Positions 1 through 21,600 of a DNA stretch of 64,000 nt are shown here, in pieces. A model generated the notes under the pieces. It was not told the origin of the DNA. It saw only the letters and a list, made by a program, of their open reading frames with translations, and did no database searches. The first letter of the stretch is position 1; every line of letters begins with the position of its first letter. Source of the stretch: Norana najaformis (taxonomy: Eukaryota; Annelida; Clitellata; Crassiclitellata; Hormogastridae); contig OZ029919.1 in the NCBI GenBank assembly GCA_964023275.1, positions 35,007,865 to 35,071,864 of the forward strand, written 5' to 3'. A program made the translations under genes and the position numbers.

Positions 1-257
1 AGGCCACTCCAGCCAACCACAGACAAATCCTCCATCTGCTCCGATTTAAATGCAGCATAAACTAATTGATATAGCGCCCTTGTAGGGTCTTGAAAGGCAC
101 TGTATATAGTCTACACAGAGAGAGGGAGATACAAACATACATTGACACATAAACAGTGATACACAGACACAAGAATAAACAGGCAACTTGGGATCCAAAT
201 CAAGAACCATTTCATAATGAGATCTTGTTATCGTGAGGTCATTTTCTAAAGCTGAAC

Positions 258-330
<73 letters not shown>
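258..330. repeat. (TA)n microsatellite
   Basis: Nearly pure TA run, 36 units. Confidence 0.95.
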
Positions 331-332
<2 letters not shown>

Positions 333-417
333 GAAAATATCGTAATTCATGTTTTTATAATGAGTCTTCGGTGTACACATGTAACTACTCAAGCAAATGA
401 ATATGTATGTGTTTTTC

Positions 418-525
418 CATAGCAACTGTACGGCCTCGACCCTGCTCATTTTTCAATGAATTTATCGGGTGAGATCCTTCACAACCGCTGCCCTTTGAAT
501 GGGTGCCATCCCATTTAAAGTCCAC
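418..525 (-). mobile_element. SINE family B, 3' half
   Basis: ATAGCAACTGTACGGCCTCG, GGGTGAGATCCTTCACAACC and TTTGAATGGGTGCC are reverse matches to the SINE B body. Confidence 0.65.
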
Positions 526-784
526 ACAGTCATATACGGTTGATACACAGAGACAGACTTTGTTCTAGTAAGCAATGTTTATCTGATGGGATAGAATTAA
601 GGAGATAAAAATTTATCAAGAGCAGAAGTAGATGACGCAGAGCAAAGATCAGCAAAACACTGCACTTTAATCGCAAACAGCAACAGTCCTTTGACTCCCT
701 TTAACTCCCTTTAACTCCGGTCCATTCAACAACATCAGCCAACAGGAAAAACGAAACCCTTTCACCGAAACAACCTAAACTCAC

Positions 785-10270
<9,486 letters not shown>

Positions 10271-10667
10271 GGTTGGCACAGTCAGCCGTCTATCGACGCC
10301 AGGACGGCACGATCTGAAATCGCACGAAAACACGCCGATTAATATCCGAAAAGAACTGTTCACGCTTCACTTAACCGATTTTCAAACGCGACTGACTCCG
10401 CCTACAGGAGAGAACGCTTTCAGGCCATAAACGAAAACACAACCGTAGACTACACATCTTCAACAAGATTCCAGTGAAACTATTTATAGCGTCACCAACG
10501 CCACCACTAGATTTACTTAAACTATTTCGTTAATATTTCCTATTTACAAAACTAAACTTCTATATATTTTAAGGGCTTCAACTATACTATACATATTGAA
10601 ATCTATACTACAATCTATGACTTTATTATCGTTACAAAATTGTTGATATTTATGGCTCGTCAAGCAA

Positions 10668-10797
10668 TGGATCTTGACCTGGAACCGAACCCCTTTTACC
10701 TATTGATTTGGTTTTGACTGAGTCCCTGTGAATAAGCTGGTCCCTGCGACGTGGTTTTCGTTGGGCGTGGTAGAACTCTCGAGATTAGAATTATGAC
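10668..10797 (-). mobile_element. SINE family A fragment
   Basis: Reverse complement of the family A 5' half: GGATCTTGACCTGGAACCG at the left and CTCGAGATTAG at the right. Confidence 0.65.
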
Positions 10798-11477
10798 TAC
10801 GAGTCAATTGGGTAGAATGCAGCAGCTGGAAAGTGTGTGTATATATATCGTCTGTGGTAGCAACCAACCAATCAAAAAAGCTAAACAAGGACCCACCGTC
10901 TGCGAAAAAATTATTGGTAAACCACACAGAGTTTAGTAAGAGTCAGAGCTAAGTTACGGCACTTGTAGTTACTAATAATTTTACGTTCTTCCCACACGGG
11001 GTACTTTTCAGTCCTTTATCATCTAAGCCTTTCGCGGTCAAGGTTTCGCTACTCTGACATCAACAAGACAGTATTGGCAACGTTTGTTAACGCGTGCAAT
11101 CAGCCCTCTGCCGACAAAAATATACCAAGCTGTGAGTAGGCAAACCATGTTATTAAACTCCTGAAAATAATCCAGTACTAACACAAACTTTGCTAAATAT
11201 AAATTATTTCCGAGAAAAGGTATAACTATAACATTGGAATAAATTGTACGCATGACATATTCTAACGGTTCGCCAACGACAGCATACCATGATATCCAAC
11301 AAGTCAGATTTTGTCACCTGCTAACCATACTTAATATAAACTTGTCCTTTTCACTCAATCTCTGTCGGATGGGTCCTAGTTCACCCATTTTCGCCTGACA
11401 GTGCCTTTCAAAGATCGAGAACATTCCCTCGACCGTCCTATACAGCTCTAAATCTCGGAATACGGTCATTACACGGG

Positions 11478-11595
11478 AATCTTAAATATGGCGTGACATC
11501 CATTCAAACGGGGTGCTGAAGGATCTCACCCGTTAAATTCATTGAAAATGAACAGGGTAAAAGTCACACGATTGCTAGAGAAAATGTATACATTT
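11478..11595 (+). mobile_element. SINE family B 3' part, interrupted by the hAT-like element
   Basis: GGCGTGACATCCATTCAAAC, GAAGGATCTCACCCGTTAAA, then GAGAAAATGTATACATTT at the transposon boundary. The SINE's ACATTTACATTTATT tail resumes at 12213. Confidence 0.65.
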
Positions 11596-12212
11596 TAGAG
11601 CTGTACCAAATATTCGTATTCCATTCGTTCTGGACCGAGCAGTGTTCCGAATAGTTTATTCATATCCGGGCGAATAATTTTTAAAAAACCAAATACGATT
11701 ACGCTCAGCGTTACATAACTTTTAAGGTTATATTTAATCAATGCGCTATATAAAATTAGCGCTTCGCTGTGGTTTCCGATTCTTAACTTCCGGTTTGATG
11801 CCTGTGAGGTAAATAGATTTCAAGTTCTTCAATTTTCGTTAAACATTTGCAGCGTATAAAGTGCTCTAAAAATTATAATGGACGGATAGCGAAGTGGGGT
11901 GTAGAAAGATTTTTCAGTAAGGGTGATCCAAGACGGTTTGCAGTATGTGCGAGGTAATGATTTCACATGGCACTGGGGACTTTATCCCTCCGACGGAGAC
12001 TGAGTAAAAAGTTTCACGATAACAGCATGAAATAATCATGTAAAATACAACCATGCTGATGAATATTTGTAAAATACGTGTAATTGTGACCAGTTGTTGC
12101 TTATGCTTCGCTTTGCTGTCGTCCTGTCACCTGCTATTCGTATTCTTTCGAATAGTGTGGTCAGTTATTTGTATTCGTCCGAATAGTAAAAATGCTATTC
12201 GGTACAGCTCTA
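11596..12212. mobile_element. Non-autonomous hAT-like DNA transposon, 617 bp
   Basis: Ends are inverted repeats starting TAGAGCTGTACC on both sides (17 of the first 18 bases match), and several ATTCG/CGAAT subterminal motifs occur inside both ends. An exact 8-bp direct repeat ATACATTT flanks it at 11588-11595 and 12213-12220. Eight-bp duplication and TAGAG-type termini are signatures of the hAT superfamily. No transposase frame is present, so it depends on a partner element. It sits inside the 3' tail of a tRNA-headed SINE. Confidence 0.85.
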
Positions 12213-13289
12213 ATACATTTACATTTATTCTCATCCTATCTGTCATCCGTCCTTCTTAACCGTTGACTTTTAAAACTATCATAATCCTAATGATGATAAT
12301 CCTAATGATGATAATCCTAATGATCCTCTCTTTCACCGCGTCGATGAACTTATTGCTCATCTGTTAGTGAACGAAACATTTTACTTTACACTTTCGGCAT
12401 TGCGTGATTTGGATGAGCGTCGGCGAATAAGTAGACGCGTTTTCTTCACGCGTCTTTTTGTTTGGCGCTGAGATATGACGACATTTCACACGGTGTGCAT
12501 CACGAAGAGGCTTGTCTATTAATTATTAGATATCATGAGTATTAATATTATTAGACATCATGAATATTAATATAAATATACATCAGGAATGTTTATGTCA
12601 ATATTCACAACGTCTATAGAGCTATGGGTCTGTGATACGAAGACGTCATCGAACGTGAGCTACATTGGCGTCGATGTATACGAACGCACAAAGGCTAAGC
12701 TGCACCCGTAGGCCCTAAGTATTAGTAAAATTTATAAAAATAAAATAAAAATTTATAAAATAAAACAAAATAAAGTAATTTAAATAAATTTGAAATTTAA
12801 CTTATTCTAATTAATTAAATTAATAATAATAATTCATTACTATTATTAACAAATATGCTGCTTTTATATTAAGAATCAGTTAAAAATTGAGTCATTTAAA
12901 TATCATTTAAGTAAATATTTAATTAAATGAATGTTGTTCCTAAGCTTAATTAATTAATTAGCCTCAGATGGCAGCAGCTGTTGACTGCTCTTAGGCCCAG
13001 AAAAATGACATGGACCGAGCCGAGCCCATCTCCTCCATGCGGTGCCTAAGGGTCGATGGGGCGTTGAATGAGATCGCTGAACCGTGACTAACGATCACGG
13101 GCCATAAGTGGCAGTTGACCTCGAGCAGGGAGGGCCTCTCGGTCGATCTGTCCTCCTTCCTTCTGTCTTTCTGTATGTCTGTCTCTCCTTCGCTCCCTCC
13201 ATCCTCGGTTCCTGCTAGAACTAGAACGAGGCGGCCGTCTGCACTGGTTGAACAAAATCACCATTGCTATATATCACTTAAAATTCTGG

Positions 13290-13294
13290 ATATA

Positions 13295-13339
<45 letters not shown>

Positions 13340-13360
13340 TAGGCCTATATACGCATATTC

Positions 13361-13385
<25 letters not shown>
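13290..13385. repeat. Two (TA)n tracts
   Basis: TA runs at about 13290-13337 and 13359-13385 separated by an AGGCCTATATACGC spacer. Confidence 0.9.
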
Positions 13386-13391
<6 letters not shown>

Positions 13392-13498
13392 AAAAGAAGT
13401 CCTGTCAGTCAGCCATGGGTTTGAAGTGCTTACGACTTTATTTTCTTAGCCTCAGCACATGAGGGCGAGTGGCCAGCCCCATCTCTTTCTGCCTCTAA

Positions 13499-13834
13499 TC
13501 GTAACCGTAATCTCGAGATTTCTACAGCGCCCAACGAAAGCTAAGTCGCGGGAACCAGCTTATTCACAGGCGCTCAGTCAAAACAAAATCGATAGGCAAA
13601 AGGGTTCGGTTCCAGGTCAAGATCCAGGAGTCAGGCAGTCGGACGGCTACGGTGGATGATGTTTGAAATTGAAGCGAGAAGAGAGATAAGGGGAAGAGGA
13701 AGAATCAGGATAAGATTTTTGGAAAAGAAGTGTTTCAGTCTTGAGTGAAAGACCTGCGCAGAAACTGAAAGAGGTGAAGTGTTGGTGAGTTCGTATGATT
13801 GACCAGACAACTGTCGCAATTCTGGCGGGAGTTT
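13499..13834 (+). mobile_element. SINE family A, full-length copy
   Basis: Shares about 330 bp with copies at 36316 and 62567. It starts near CGTAATCTCGAGATTTCTAC, contains AGCGCCCAACGAAAGCTAAG and GCGCTCAGTCAAAACA, and ends near CTGGCGGGAGTTTAT. No long conserved frame is present. Confidence 0.8.
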
Positions 13835-14802
13835 ATGTGTGTGTCTCTCTCTCTGTTTCTTTCCCCGTCATAATCTTCTGTCTGACAGTGTACTGTCAGC
13901 GTACTCATTATAGGTCAGTTGGCTAGAGGGCGCAAATGGAACCGAAACCTCGAAAACAATTTCTGCACTGGCAGTGATGTGTACTCCCGACCTTTTGACT
14001 GACCGCTCAGCAGGCGAACCACTGGACTCGAGCATCCCCACCTATACAAATGGACTTGGAAAATACGTGTTGACCCTGTGTATTTTATTTTTTTAAGTAG
14101 GCAGGGTAGGTTTTGTGGGTGGTTGGATAGGGGGGGGGGGTATCTTCTCCATCCATCATTTATCATTATGATGATGGTTGGTGTGTCGTTGAACTGTGGA
14201 CCAGCTGCAACCAGTTTTTTCCGATCGCAGAGGCCGAGTATTGTGCGTCCGTCGGTCGGCTCGATCTCTTTGTACCTATTTATACGATAGACATCAATCA
14301 CAGCCCTCATCCGCTCACCCACCGCTCACTGCCCCACCCCCGGTCGATGTGTCACAACAAACACGTATTTGCATAAATTATTGATCAATATTACAGATAA
14401 ACAAGCTGCACAATGCAACGAAAACCCGTCGTTCAGCAAAAATTAAAAGAGTTCAGCCAAACAGAATTACACTTTGCCAAGAGAAAGTAATATTTTCAGC
14501 CGACACAGAAAAAGCTGAAGGTGATCGAACATTGAAACTTTAATGAAGAACAAACCGGCTGAAGCGCAGACACGATCGCGACAATCCACAACGAATCACC
14601 TTTTAAAGTCACTAGGCTATTTTACTTAAACGGCCTACTTCGCCGTTCATATTAGTAGCCGACGAGTTGATGCTCCACAAATGTCTTTAAAAACGGGGGA
14701 CAGTACTGTTGTTAGAACGCAGTGATATATCGAAATGTCCCAAGGTAAAGCAAACAAAAGCTCCAGCCTACAGTATAGTCAGACAGTTACTAGAACGGCA
14801 TT

Positions 14803-14878
14803 GACCCTTCCTGGCTATCGATTTTGATTTGACTGAGCGCCTGTGAATAAGCTGGTTCCCGCGACTTAGCTTTCTCGA
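14803..14878 (-). mobile_element. SINE family A fragment
   Basis: Reverse complement of the central block (GACTGAGCGCCTGTGAATAA, GACTTAGCTTTC); abuts a family B copy that starts at 14886. Confidence 0.55.
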
Positions 14879-14885
14879 CTTTATG

Positions 14886-15115
14886 ATGGCCTAGTTAGCT
14901 ACGTCGGTAAATGCATACGCCATGGAGCCTCTGCGTGAGGATCTCAGGTTCGTAACCCGAAGGTGGCTTATTTCAGAGATCGGAATCTCGGGCTATCACG
15001 GTCCGTCCACGGGTACCTTAAATGGTGTGGCAGCGGTGGTGAAGGATCTCACCCAAGCAGGGTCGAGGCCATACGGTCGCTATAGACAACCGTGTACATT
15101 TACAGTTACAAATGA
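14886..15115 (+). mobile_element. tRNA-headed SINE family B, near full-length
   Basis: The head TAGCTACGTCGGTAAATGCA resembles a polymerase III A box and CAGGTTCGTAACCC a B box about 45 bp on. The body contains TTTCAGAGATCGGAATCTCG, GGTCCGTCCACGGGTACCTT, GAAGGATCTCACCC and ATACGGTCGCTATAGA, ending TGTACATTTACA. The head does not fold as a functional tRNA. Confidence 0.75.
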
Positions 15116-15727
15116 CGTGCGGTTGCAGGAGGCCAGATTCCTGGTTTAGTGCGTGCATGGCTGCCAGACAGTACTACTAAGCCTACCATTGTTTGATACC
15201 GCGTGCATTACGACAAAGGCGCTCTAGGTTGAAACCGTTTCATCGGGAGTGTCATAAGTTTTAAAAATTCGCCCAAGTTACTCATCCCTCGTCCGATATC
15301 ACACACAACGTAAACAATTTAGACGGCTACAAAAATAGGGTCTAATTCAGAAGACCGCGTTCGAGACGAACTTTTAATCAGTTTCTGAAAAGTACATGCA
15401 TGGATAAATATCTATGAATAGCATCTTTTATTTCGAGATTTATCTGGAGTCCATTCAAAGGAAAGAGGAAGAAGGAGGCAGAAGTTCACCTGTGACTCAG
15501 TCTTCTGTAGACTGCATCAAAGAACAGATTTTACCGGTCGGGGTATTTACCAGACAACAAACAAAAACTGGACCTTTAAAAGCAACCCAGAGAACTCACG
15601 ACAGATCGCAAGCGTCGTTCACATGTCTATCATAAAAATGCGTCAACATGACTACAAATAATGACTATTCCACGGATATGAAAACTACCTTACGCAAAGA
15701 CCTACCACAGTCAGCTGTATTGTAGTC

Positions 15728-16015
15728 GTAATCTGTGTCCTATTTACAACCCAAAGCCCCACCGGATCAGCCGTAATCTGTATCTTATTTACAGCAAAAG
15801 CCCCGTCATATATGCAGTTTAATAGTGCAAAGCCTCGCCATATTCGGCCGTAATCTGTGTCCTATTTACAACCCAAAGCCCCACCGGATCAGCCGTAATC
15901 TGTGTCTTATTTACAGCAAAAGCCCCGTCATATATGCAGTTTAGTAGTGCAAAGCCTCGCCATATTCGGCCGTAAGCTGTGTCCTATTTACAACGCAAAT
16001 CCCCACCAGATTCAG
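15728..16015. repeat. 122-bp tandem repeat, about 2.4 copies
   Basis: GTAATCTGTGTCCTATTTAC recurs at 15728, 15850 and (as GTAAGC) 15972. Each unit consists of two related halves, ...CCTATTTACAACCCAAAGCC and ...CTTATTTACAGCAAAAGCC. Confidence 0.85.
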
Positions 16016-18652
16016 CTGCAACGAAATCGTAATCTGTGTTGTATTTAAAAGGGGCAACAGCTTTACAGCATAATTTAATATAAGTAAGCTTATCTAATCG
16101 AGGAATTCGATGACAACTGTAAAACAGCTTCGGGGGGTCGTCCATAAAGGCCGTCCGCAAACCATTACCTACTTTGGGTCTCTCTCTCCCCCGTGCCCTT
16201 TTGCGGCAGTCCGCACTCCAGCGGATTGTTACGGCATCGATTTGGCAGCCCTGTTGATTTTGGGTGCTAACGGGGTAGTTAGCCCCTGCCCGCACCTAGC
16301 AAAGGAACTGCTGTAATTAGATCCAACGCTCCATAGACCGTCTGCTGTTTGACTGAAATCGGTGCTTAAGGCACACAAGCTGTACCGAAATATATATCAA
16401 CTTTAGATGCGGAAGTCCTTAATGAACGACGACGCCTGTGACTTAAGCTAAGAAGCAAACCCTGTATTGATTAATGACCACAGCCTTTAAGAACCAACCA
16501 GATCAATAGACGCTCTGACTGATTCGTTGTTTTACCCGGTTCCACAATAGACCAGTTTAACCAGTTTGTGAAAAATGTTCTGAAACAAACAACCTACTTT
16601 GCTTAGTTTCCCTAATCAATCACAGTTTGACTAAACCTATGATTACCGGTATCTTTATCATTTACTGTTGACCATCACTATCACTACCATCATCATCACC
16701 ACCACCATTATCATCATCATAACTAACATACTTCATCTCTAACTTACATCATCATCATCATCTAGCACAGTAGTGATGAAATGCAGTTAGACAGCACTGC
16801 TAAATCTTCCAAGAAAAATGTACATCTCTCTGATTATTCAAACAAAAAACTCAATTAAAATCATAAGAAATAGATTTCTCAGAAACCTCTGACCAATTCC
16901 CCCTCCCCCCAATTCCCCCTCCCCCGATCAGTGATCCGTTCTTTAGACAAACACTCACAATGACCTGCCCATCCAAAGCAACTTTACAAAGCAATGTTAT
17001 GCAAAACAACAACATTATAATAATAATGATGATGATGTGATGATGATGATAATGAATATAACAATAGCCATTCCAGAGCTATTTCTTCTCTCTTCCGTCA
17101 GGCGTGTGCCGATGATGAGGTCTGAACAAGATGTCTTCACTTTGCTCTATCCTTGATTGTGTGTATGGCGGAGCTATACTCCCTATTCCAGAGCTATACT
17201 CCATTGCAGAGAATAAAGTCCTTCCACTCTCAGCGGATTTTGTCTTAACATTAAAAAACAACAATAGTAATACTACAAGAACAAAATATTTGAATATAAT
17301 TTTTCAAAATCTCAAGGGTTCACTGCTACCTTGGGTTAAAAAAAACAACTCTTTTACGTAACTCTTGCATTTTGTTGATTTGGTGCTGAAAAATATTATT
17401 TTAAAAGTAACAATAACAAAACAAATGAAACAATATTTAGTAAACACATTCGGGAACTTAAAAGCATGACAAAAACGTCTAAACTGTTTTCCAGAAAAAA
17501 GTCAAACCATTCCGACTCCAAGGAATCGACGTCAAAGTCCTGCCGAAAAAACTGCTATAGCAACAACAGCTAAATGGAAATAATAAAATAACAGAGAATG
17601 AAGCAAATTCTTTGATAAAATTGTAATATTTACAAACAAAAGACTTTACATTCAGTGGAATCTGAATATTATTAATACAAGTTTTATATCACATTTTCTT
17701 ATCATTATTTTTATTTCTTCTTATCTTCTTTTTATTCGGTATCATTTGCCCTAGGTGAGCAATGTTAAGGTAAGATTAACGTCAACAGCCCTGGCAGCCA
17801 TAGGATGTCGTCAAATGCCGAATACTCGCCTACTATTCAGGGTCATAGGGCAACTTTAAAAACAGTGCCTGAACATACTATAAAACTGTCTCCTGGAGCG
17901 CTAAATCTCAAGAAGACTCATAGTAATAATAATAATAACATTTCAGGCAATAGTGAAACAACTGGGATGACAAGGCCTGATGTCTCGGAGATCAATTTCT
18001 ACCTTGGGTAAATCACGATAACAATAATAATACAGTAACAAGCAGCTCAATATTAATATACTATTATTCGGTAATAATCTTAACAACTGAAGCACTAGGT
18101 AACTCAACAATGTGCCACTTGTCAAGTTGTTCAACATCACATGATTTGAGATTTCAACAGAAATCATAAGCAACTTTAACACCAAAACACAGACAAAATG
18201 TAACACACAGACACAACAACAGAAGATGCATCCAACGTTTCCTAAAGAATTAAAATTAAAATGCTTACAGTGGCAGAAATATGAATAACACTTGGATAGA
18301 ATCGCTCTGAAACACCTAGGAGACCAAATAGGGCCAACACTGGACCACGTAAATGCTCACATGAGGCGATGTTACGCAACAGTTCATCATCACTTCACTT
18401 ACAACTGGCACATGGCAGCTTTGGAAGTTCCTGAAAAACCAGAAGCACACATGCATGCATAGAGAGCAGCCGTGTATCCGTAGGGACCAGAAGCATCAAA
18501 TAAAACTCAGTGTACTTTTCCACTTAAAAGTTGCTTCTGCTGACAAGGAATAAAGTGAAGAAGTAGTCATTGTCCCGCAGCTCCTCCATTAAACTGAAAC
18601 GCAAACCCTGGCTGGACTCATGCGTTTGGTGCAGTTTGTCTTTGCCTCACGA

Positions 18653-21600
18653 TTACGTCATGATGTGTGGTGCTAGGTAGTTCTCCTTGAATTTTGCAAA
18701 CCTTGCGTTGAGCCGTTCAAAGTTGACTGGATCCGAGGCGTGGCTGATGCTCCGGTCGGCACCCGAGATGCTGTTGGCCACCGAAAGCAGTGGACAGCGT
18801 GGAATGCTGCAATGGAAACAGTAGCAAACAATTCAACCAGAGTGAAAAATTGGCTCTATATAAATGTCCACAGACATTTATGTACATGTGTATGCATGAT
18901 CAGAACTTCAGCAAATGCTTACAGACTAATAACAGTGAAAGACTGCAGAGGATGAGGCATATCCATCAAAGAAAACTTTAGCAGCAGAGCAGAGAAACTG
19001 AGAAAGTTCTTTTAAAGAAAAGAACCTAACTGAACGCCACCTGACATCTTGCTGACTTCTTGCCCTCAGGACAAGCAACTTGAGTGTCTTGTTTGTCGTG
19101 AGATCTTCGGGTAAAGCGCCGTCCAAGGCTCGACAGTTCAGATCAACGTACGGCAGTTGCTGCAAACAACAAAGCAAATACAACACATCTGTCCTACACA
19201 TTTATCTGCCGTTATCCTGAAAATCAAAAGGCGAAATCACCTGCAAATAGAAAAGATGGTAATTAAATGGTAAAAGCACGCAAGAAACTTGGTCAATTAT
19301 CCTATGCCAGATCAATGATGTCATCCTTCCAGCAAACATGTACACACATATAACATAGGAATTTGAGGGAACACTTGTTTAATAGTCTCTGCGTAACAGT
19401 TGACAGAAAGTCTTTCACCTGCGTAACATACTGGAAAAAGAAAGTATTTTTAGAGCCTTTTCAGAACTTCTCAAACACCTAAACCCATCCAGTGACTCCT
19501 ATAGGGCTGCTATCGGACGTAATGGTAGCCATTAGTAGAAAATCCTTTTTTCCATCTCCTTCCATTGACGGTCAGGAAAGGCAAAGCATCCAACTAGATG
19601 TGCAGAATGGAGGTCTGTTCAGTTCATACCTGTTGAGCCATCTCCATGTAACAACCCTCAACACATTGCACACACAAACACACACACCTGTCTCGTTTCC
19701 ATCCGAATGAAAATGCTTTAACGCAACTGGACCAAACGGTGGCGCCACTTACCGTGAGTCGCTGAACAACCTTCTTGCGATTCAGTCGGACAGCAAGATG
19801 CAGTGGACTGAAGCCTCTTGCGTCCTGCACGTTCACAGCTGACTGGTCGGCGCCCTGTATCAGGCATTCGAGCATGACCGGCGAATCCCCGCAATCAATG
19901 GCGCGGTGGTAAACAGTGCACTTGTCAAATGCGTTGACTGCACACGTCTGCGAGATTCTGTTGCCTGCAGTCAAAGAATTTTAAATAGAATTTCATTTAC
20001 TGGAACTGAAACCTTCTTGCCTATCGATTTTGTTTTGACTGACTGCCTGTGAATAAGCAGGTTCCCTTGACTTAGCTTTTATGGGGCACTGTAGAAATCT
20101 TGAGTTTACGATTACAATTACAACAATAATACAATTCAACGTTACCAAAGCAAAGCCGTTTCAGTTCAACCTTGGTAAGTGTTGAGGAAAGTCTTTTATG
20201 GGGTCAAGCAAAAGGGCATCTGCAAGTAATGACCTACTTTGGACCAATCCCTCCCCTTGCCCACATCTAGGTGACTCTTCACTCCATTCTGTGCATGTCC
20301 TTTATGGAAAGGGGGTAAACTGTCTGGAAGACTATGTTTAGGATTTCAAAAGATAAATAGATTTCATGAACAGTTGCAAGAAACATCCAATAACAGAATT
20401 CTTTAGATAAGATTAGATTCAGATTAGACTAATTCAGATTAGATTAATTTAAGTTCAAATTAGAGTATTTTAAACGAGATTAGATTAGAATTAGATTAAG
20501 TAGCACAATCTATGCGTCTCTCAGGCTTGACCCTCAAATTGTGACTCATCACTGAAAACGACCCTGCAATGTGACTCTTGTGGACTTGATACGATGTAGC
20601 GCTAGTGAAAAGCTGGTCTCCCTGACGTGGATTTTTGTGTGGCATTAAGAAATTTTGGGGATTTATATTTACAGAACAGAGACAAGAGCAAAACGTTTTA
20701 CCGCTGAGCACAGGGTTGATCTGGCAAACGCTGTTCATGCCTTCGAGCAAAGCGGCCAAATTCTCATCGACAGATGCACTTTCTTCCTCTCCTCTTACGA
20801 ACCCACTGAAACACGTCAGTCATAAAGAAAACAACATTTTACAAAACCCAATTCAACAATGATAAACTCAAACAAGTTCCTGCAAAGAGGCTTAAAAACA
20901 TATGGGCGTACCCATAAATAATTGACAGGACCCATATGGGCCTCATGCTGGCAGGGTGTATGTATAACAGCACCAGTTTTGTGCAGTGTTGTACTGTAGT
21001 GTCTTCTACTGTAGTGTATTCTACTGTAGTGTATTGTATTGTAGTGTAGGTTAATTTTGAACTGCTGAAGTTGTTCATATGTCCCTACCACAGCTGAAAC
21101 CTCAAACAGCAGACAATCATACTAATTAGCAAATAAATAATTCAATCTGGAGCACCTGTCAGTTGGAAGTATGGCATCTGTGCTGTTTAAACGACTCTCA
21201 GCAGCAGGAGCAGGAGCATCAGTCTGGCCGACTTCTCGTTCATCCCAAGCATCGACGACGTCATCGTCACTGATGATCACAAATCCGTCAGCAGACGTTT
21301 CGTTGTGTGATTCTCTGTCAATCGAGGAAAACAAAGGTCTTGATTGGATAACTTTTATTGCACCTCAGCAGACAATCTTCGACTTTCATGCAAGAAACTA
21401 ACAAATCTCCATACTCTGAAAATGGGAAGCTCTCAATTCCAGTGCTCAGCTAATTCCCTCCATTCTTTCTAGAAACTCTCCTTACCTTCTCACTTCTTAC
21501 TTACTCACTTCACCTGCTTTGAAAACACACATCCATGACAACATAACTTATCATCATCCTCATCGTCCCCACCACCACCACCACAGTTTGTTTGGCACCA

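Larger units (their letters stand above)
1..784. other. Left-edge stretch without a recognised exon
   Basis: Holds a TA tract and a SINE B fragment. The next exon of the CATIP-like gene was expected here or beyond the edge; none with a clear acceptor, phase 0 and open frame was found. A GGGAGTTAAA doublet lies at 697-720. Confidence 0.5.
10271..18652. other. Intergenic spacer
   Basis: Lies upstream of the CATIP-like start and downstream of the ankyrin-gene stop. Holds SINE A and B copies, the hAT-like element, an AT-rich stretch at 12720-12960, TA tracts, the 122-bp repeat and, at about 16110-16330, a degenerate repeat also seen near 20190-20340. No gene is supported. Confidence 0.6.

Noticed and set aside
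13980-14046. Second tRNA-like head on the minus strand
   Set aside because: Only a GTGGTTCGC...GAGCGGTCAGTC stretch; no complete arms and no second copy in the window.
14886-14970. Possible tRNA gene (A-box and B-box-like motifs)
   Set aside because: The sequence does not fold into a cloverleaf with paired arms and recurs elsewhere as the head of SINE B.
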